Assembly: GCA_002708205.1 (NCBI GenBank)
Contig: PAMR01000003.1
Location: forward strand, 30,459 to 36,267
DNA: 5,809 nt
Origin: Gammaproteobacteria bacterium
GTDB taxonomy: Bacteria; Pseudomonadota; Gammaproteobacteria; Pseudomonadales; Azotimanducaceae
Reading direction: 5' to 3'
The position numbers were made by a program, and so were the translations under genes. Positions within the stretch are counted from its first letter, which is position 1, and every line of letters begins with the position of its first letter. Below, in pieces: positions 4,957 to 5,809 of this stretch. The notes under the pieces are model-generated. The model was not told where the DNA came from, searched no databases, and saw nothing but the letters and a program-made list of their open reading frames with translations.

Positions 4957-5809
4957 ATGATCATTCGAATCTTTTTGATGAGTCTTTTGTTCCCTATATT
5001 TGCCTGGTCGGAAAGTCTACCCGACCTCGATAATTATGAAGTACTAGAAGAAGTTGTTGTCTGGGGACGGAACGAATCGCAGCAGGGAAGCGCACTATCC
5101 TCGTCTGAAGGCTTGGTCGGATACTCCGATTTTTCCACACGACCGCTCCAGCGTGTCGGAGAGTTAGTCGAAGTTGTTCCAGGCATGGTGGCCACCCAAC
5201 ACAGTGGCGAAGGCAAAGCCAATCAATACTTTCTACGCGGCATGAATCTGGATCACGGCACAGATTTTTCCGTCTATTTTGAAGACATGCCAGTAAATTT
5301 TCGTTCCCACGCACACGGTCAGGGCTATTTAGACCTCAATTTTGTCATACCTGAAATCGTGAGTACGATTCGGTATGCAAAAGGGCCCTATCGCGCTGAT
5401 CGTGGCGATTTTTCAACCGCGGGAACGGCCTCAATGCGCATCTATGACCAAGTAGAGAAACCCTTTATTGATTTAGGCATAGGTTCTGATGGCTATCTCC
5501 GCAGTGTCGGCGCTGCATCGATGGAAGCTTTTAGTGGGCATTTGTTAGGTGCCGTAGAATTTCTGCGTAACGACGGTCCTTGGGATCTTTCAGGCAATAT
5601 TCAAAAAGACAATCTGCTGGTCAAATACTCCGGGCAACATAAGGGCTACGATACAAAATTATTAGCGTCCTATTATACCAATGCCTGGAACTCAACCGAT
5701 CAGATACCAGAACGCCTGGTTTCGCTGGGAAGAATTGGCCGCTTCGGCTATGTCGATCCTACTCTCGGCGGTAACAGCAAAAGAGCAACACTTATAGGCG
5801 GAATCGAAA
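4957..5809 (+). CDS. TonB-dependent outer-membrane receptor (partial, runs off the window)
   Basis: The first 284 residues are visible and stay open to the window edge. A signal peptide (about residues 1-18, with AWS before Glu19) sends it to the periplasm. A TonB box EEVVVWGR at 31-38 contacts the inner-membrane TonB system. The plug domain spans about 60-165, with VPGM near 74-77, FLRGMNLDHGTDF at 92-104, the histidine-containing SHAHGQGYLDLNF at 117-129 and the YAKGPYRADRGDF end at 140-152. After that, beta-barrel strands begin. Plugs with this LRG-NLDHGTDF and HAHGQGY pattern form a recognisable group of receptors; I recall no proven substrate. The protein would import a scarce ligand across the outer membrane using proton-motive force. 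The ATG at 4957 is preferred over the ATG at 4978 because it gives a complete signal peptide and has AAGGA upstream. It follows the membrane pair and microprotein by 52 bases, so it may share their transcript. Confidence 0.92.
   Translation, partial: MIIRIFLMSLLFPIFAWSESLPDLDNYEVLEEVVVWGRNESQQGSALSSSEGLVGYSDFSTRPLQRVGELVEVVPGMVATQHSGEGKANQYFLRGMNLDHGTDFSVYFEDMPVNFRSHAHGQGYLDLNFVIPEIVSTIRYAKGPYRADRGDFSTAGTASMRIYDQVEKPFIDLGIGSDGYLRSVGAASMEAFSGHLLGAVEFLRNDGPWDLSGNIQKDNLLVKYSGQHKGYDTKLLASYYTNAWNSTDQIPERLVSLGRIGRFGYVDPTLGGNSKRATLIGGIE

Noticed and set aside
4994..5314. Minus-strand open frame of 106 codons inside the receptor gene
   Set aside because: The plus strand encodes a continuous signal peptide, TonB box and plug over the same bases, so this is a shadow frame.

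Overview
The window reads as an accessory-metabolism and cell-envelope stretch from a Gram-negative bacterium. The evidence is a TonB-dependent outer-membrane receptor with a signal peptide, plus a single-chain biotin-dependent acyl-CoA carboxylase. The moderate base composition, the carboxylase type and the receptor type suggest a proteobacterium, perhaps a marine gammaproteobacterium. That placement is inference, because no taxonomic marker is present.

Left half (about 63-3494, minus strand): one long gene for a fused acyl-CoA carboxylase, with biotin carboxylase, biotin carrier and both halves of the carboxyltransferase in one reading frame. It resembles the single-chain long-chain acyl-CoA carboxylase (LCC) type. 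An in-frame TAG at 822-824 cuts it exactly in the linker between the N- and C-terminal carboxyltransferase subdomains. Coding sequence continues in the same frame for 249 more codons to a normal C-terminus. The gene is therefore a recent nonsense mutant, a sequence error, a readthrough case, or a functional split gene with reinitiation at a TTG codon. A 13-bp perfect hairpin lies beyond the final stop.

Middle (3495-3706): a divergent intergenic region of about 210 bases that should carry promoters for both directions. No convincing -35/-10 pair was found.

Right half (3707-5809, plus strand): a tight cluster of four genes. Two tandem paralogous four-helix membrane proteins (DUF6644-like, tentative) are separated by 2 bases. 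They are followed by a 40-residue single-helix microprotein, then a 7-base tandem repeat (CTACTAC, five copies) that abuts the ribosome binding site of a TonB-dependent receptor running off the window edge. This looks like an uncharacterised envelope uptake or redox module. The receptor would bring a substrate across the outer membrane, and the inner-membrane pair, which shares a conserved His/Asp/Arg/Lys set, would act downstream. The substrate is unknown.
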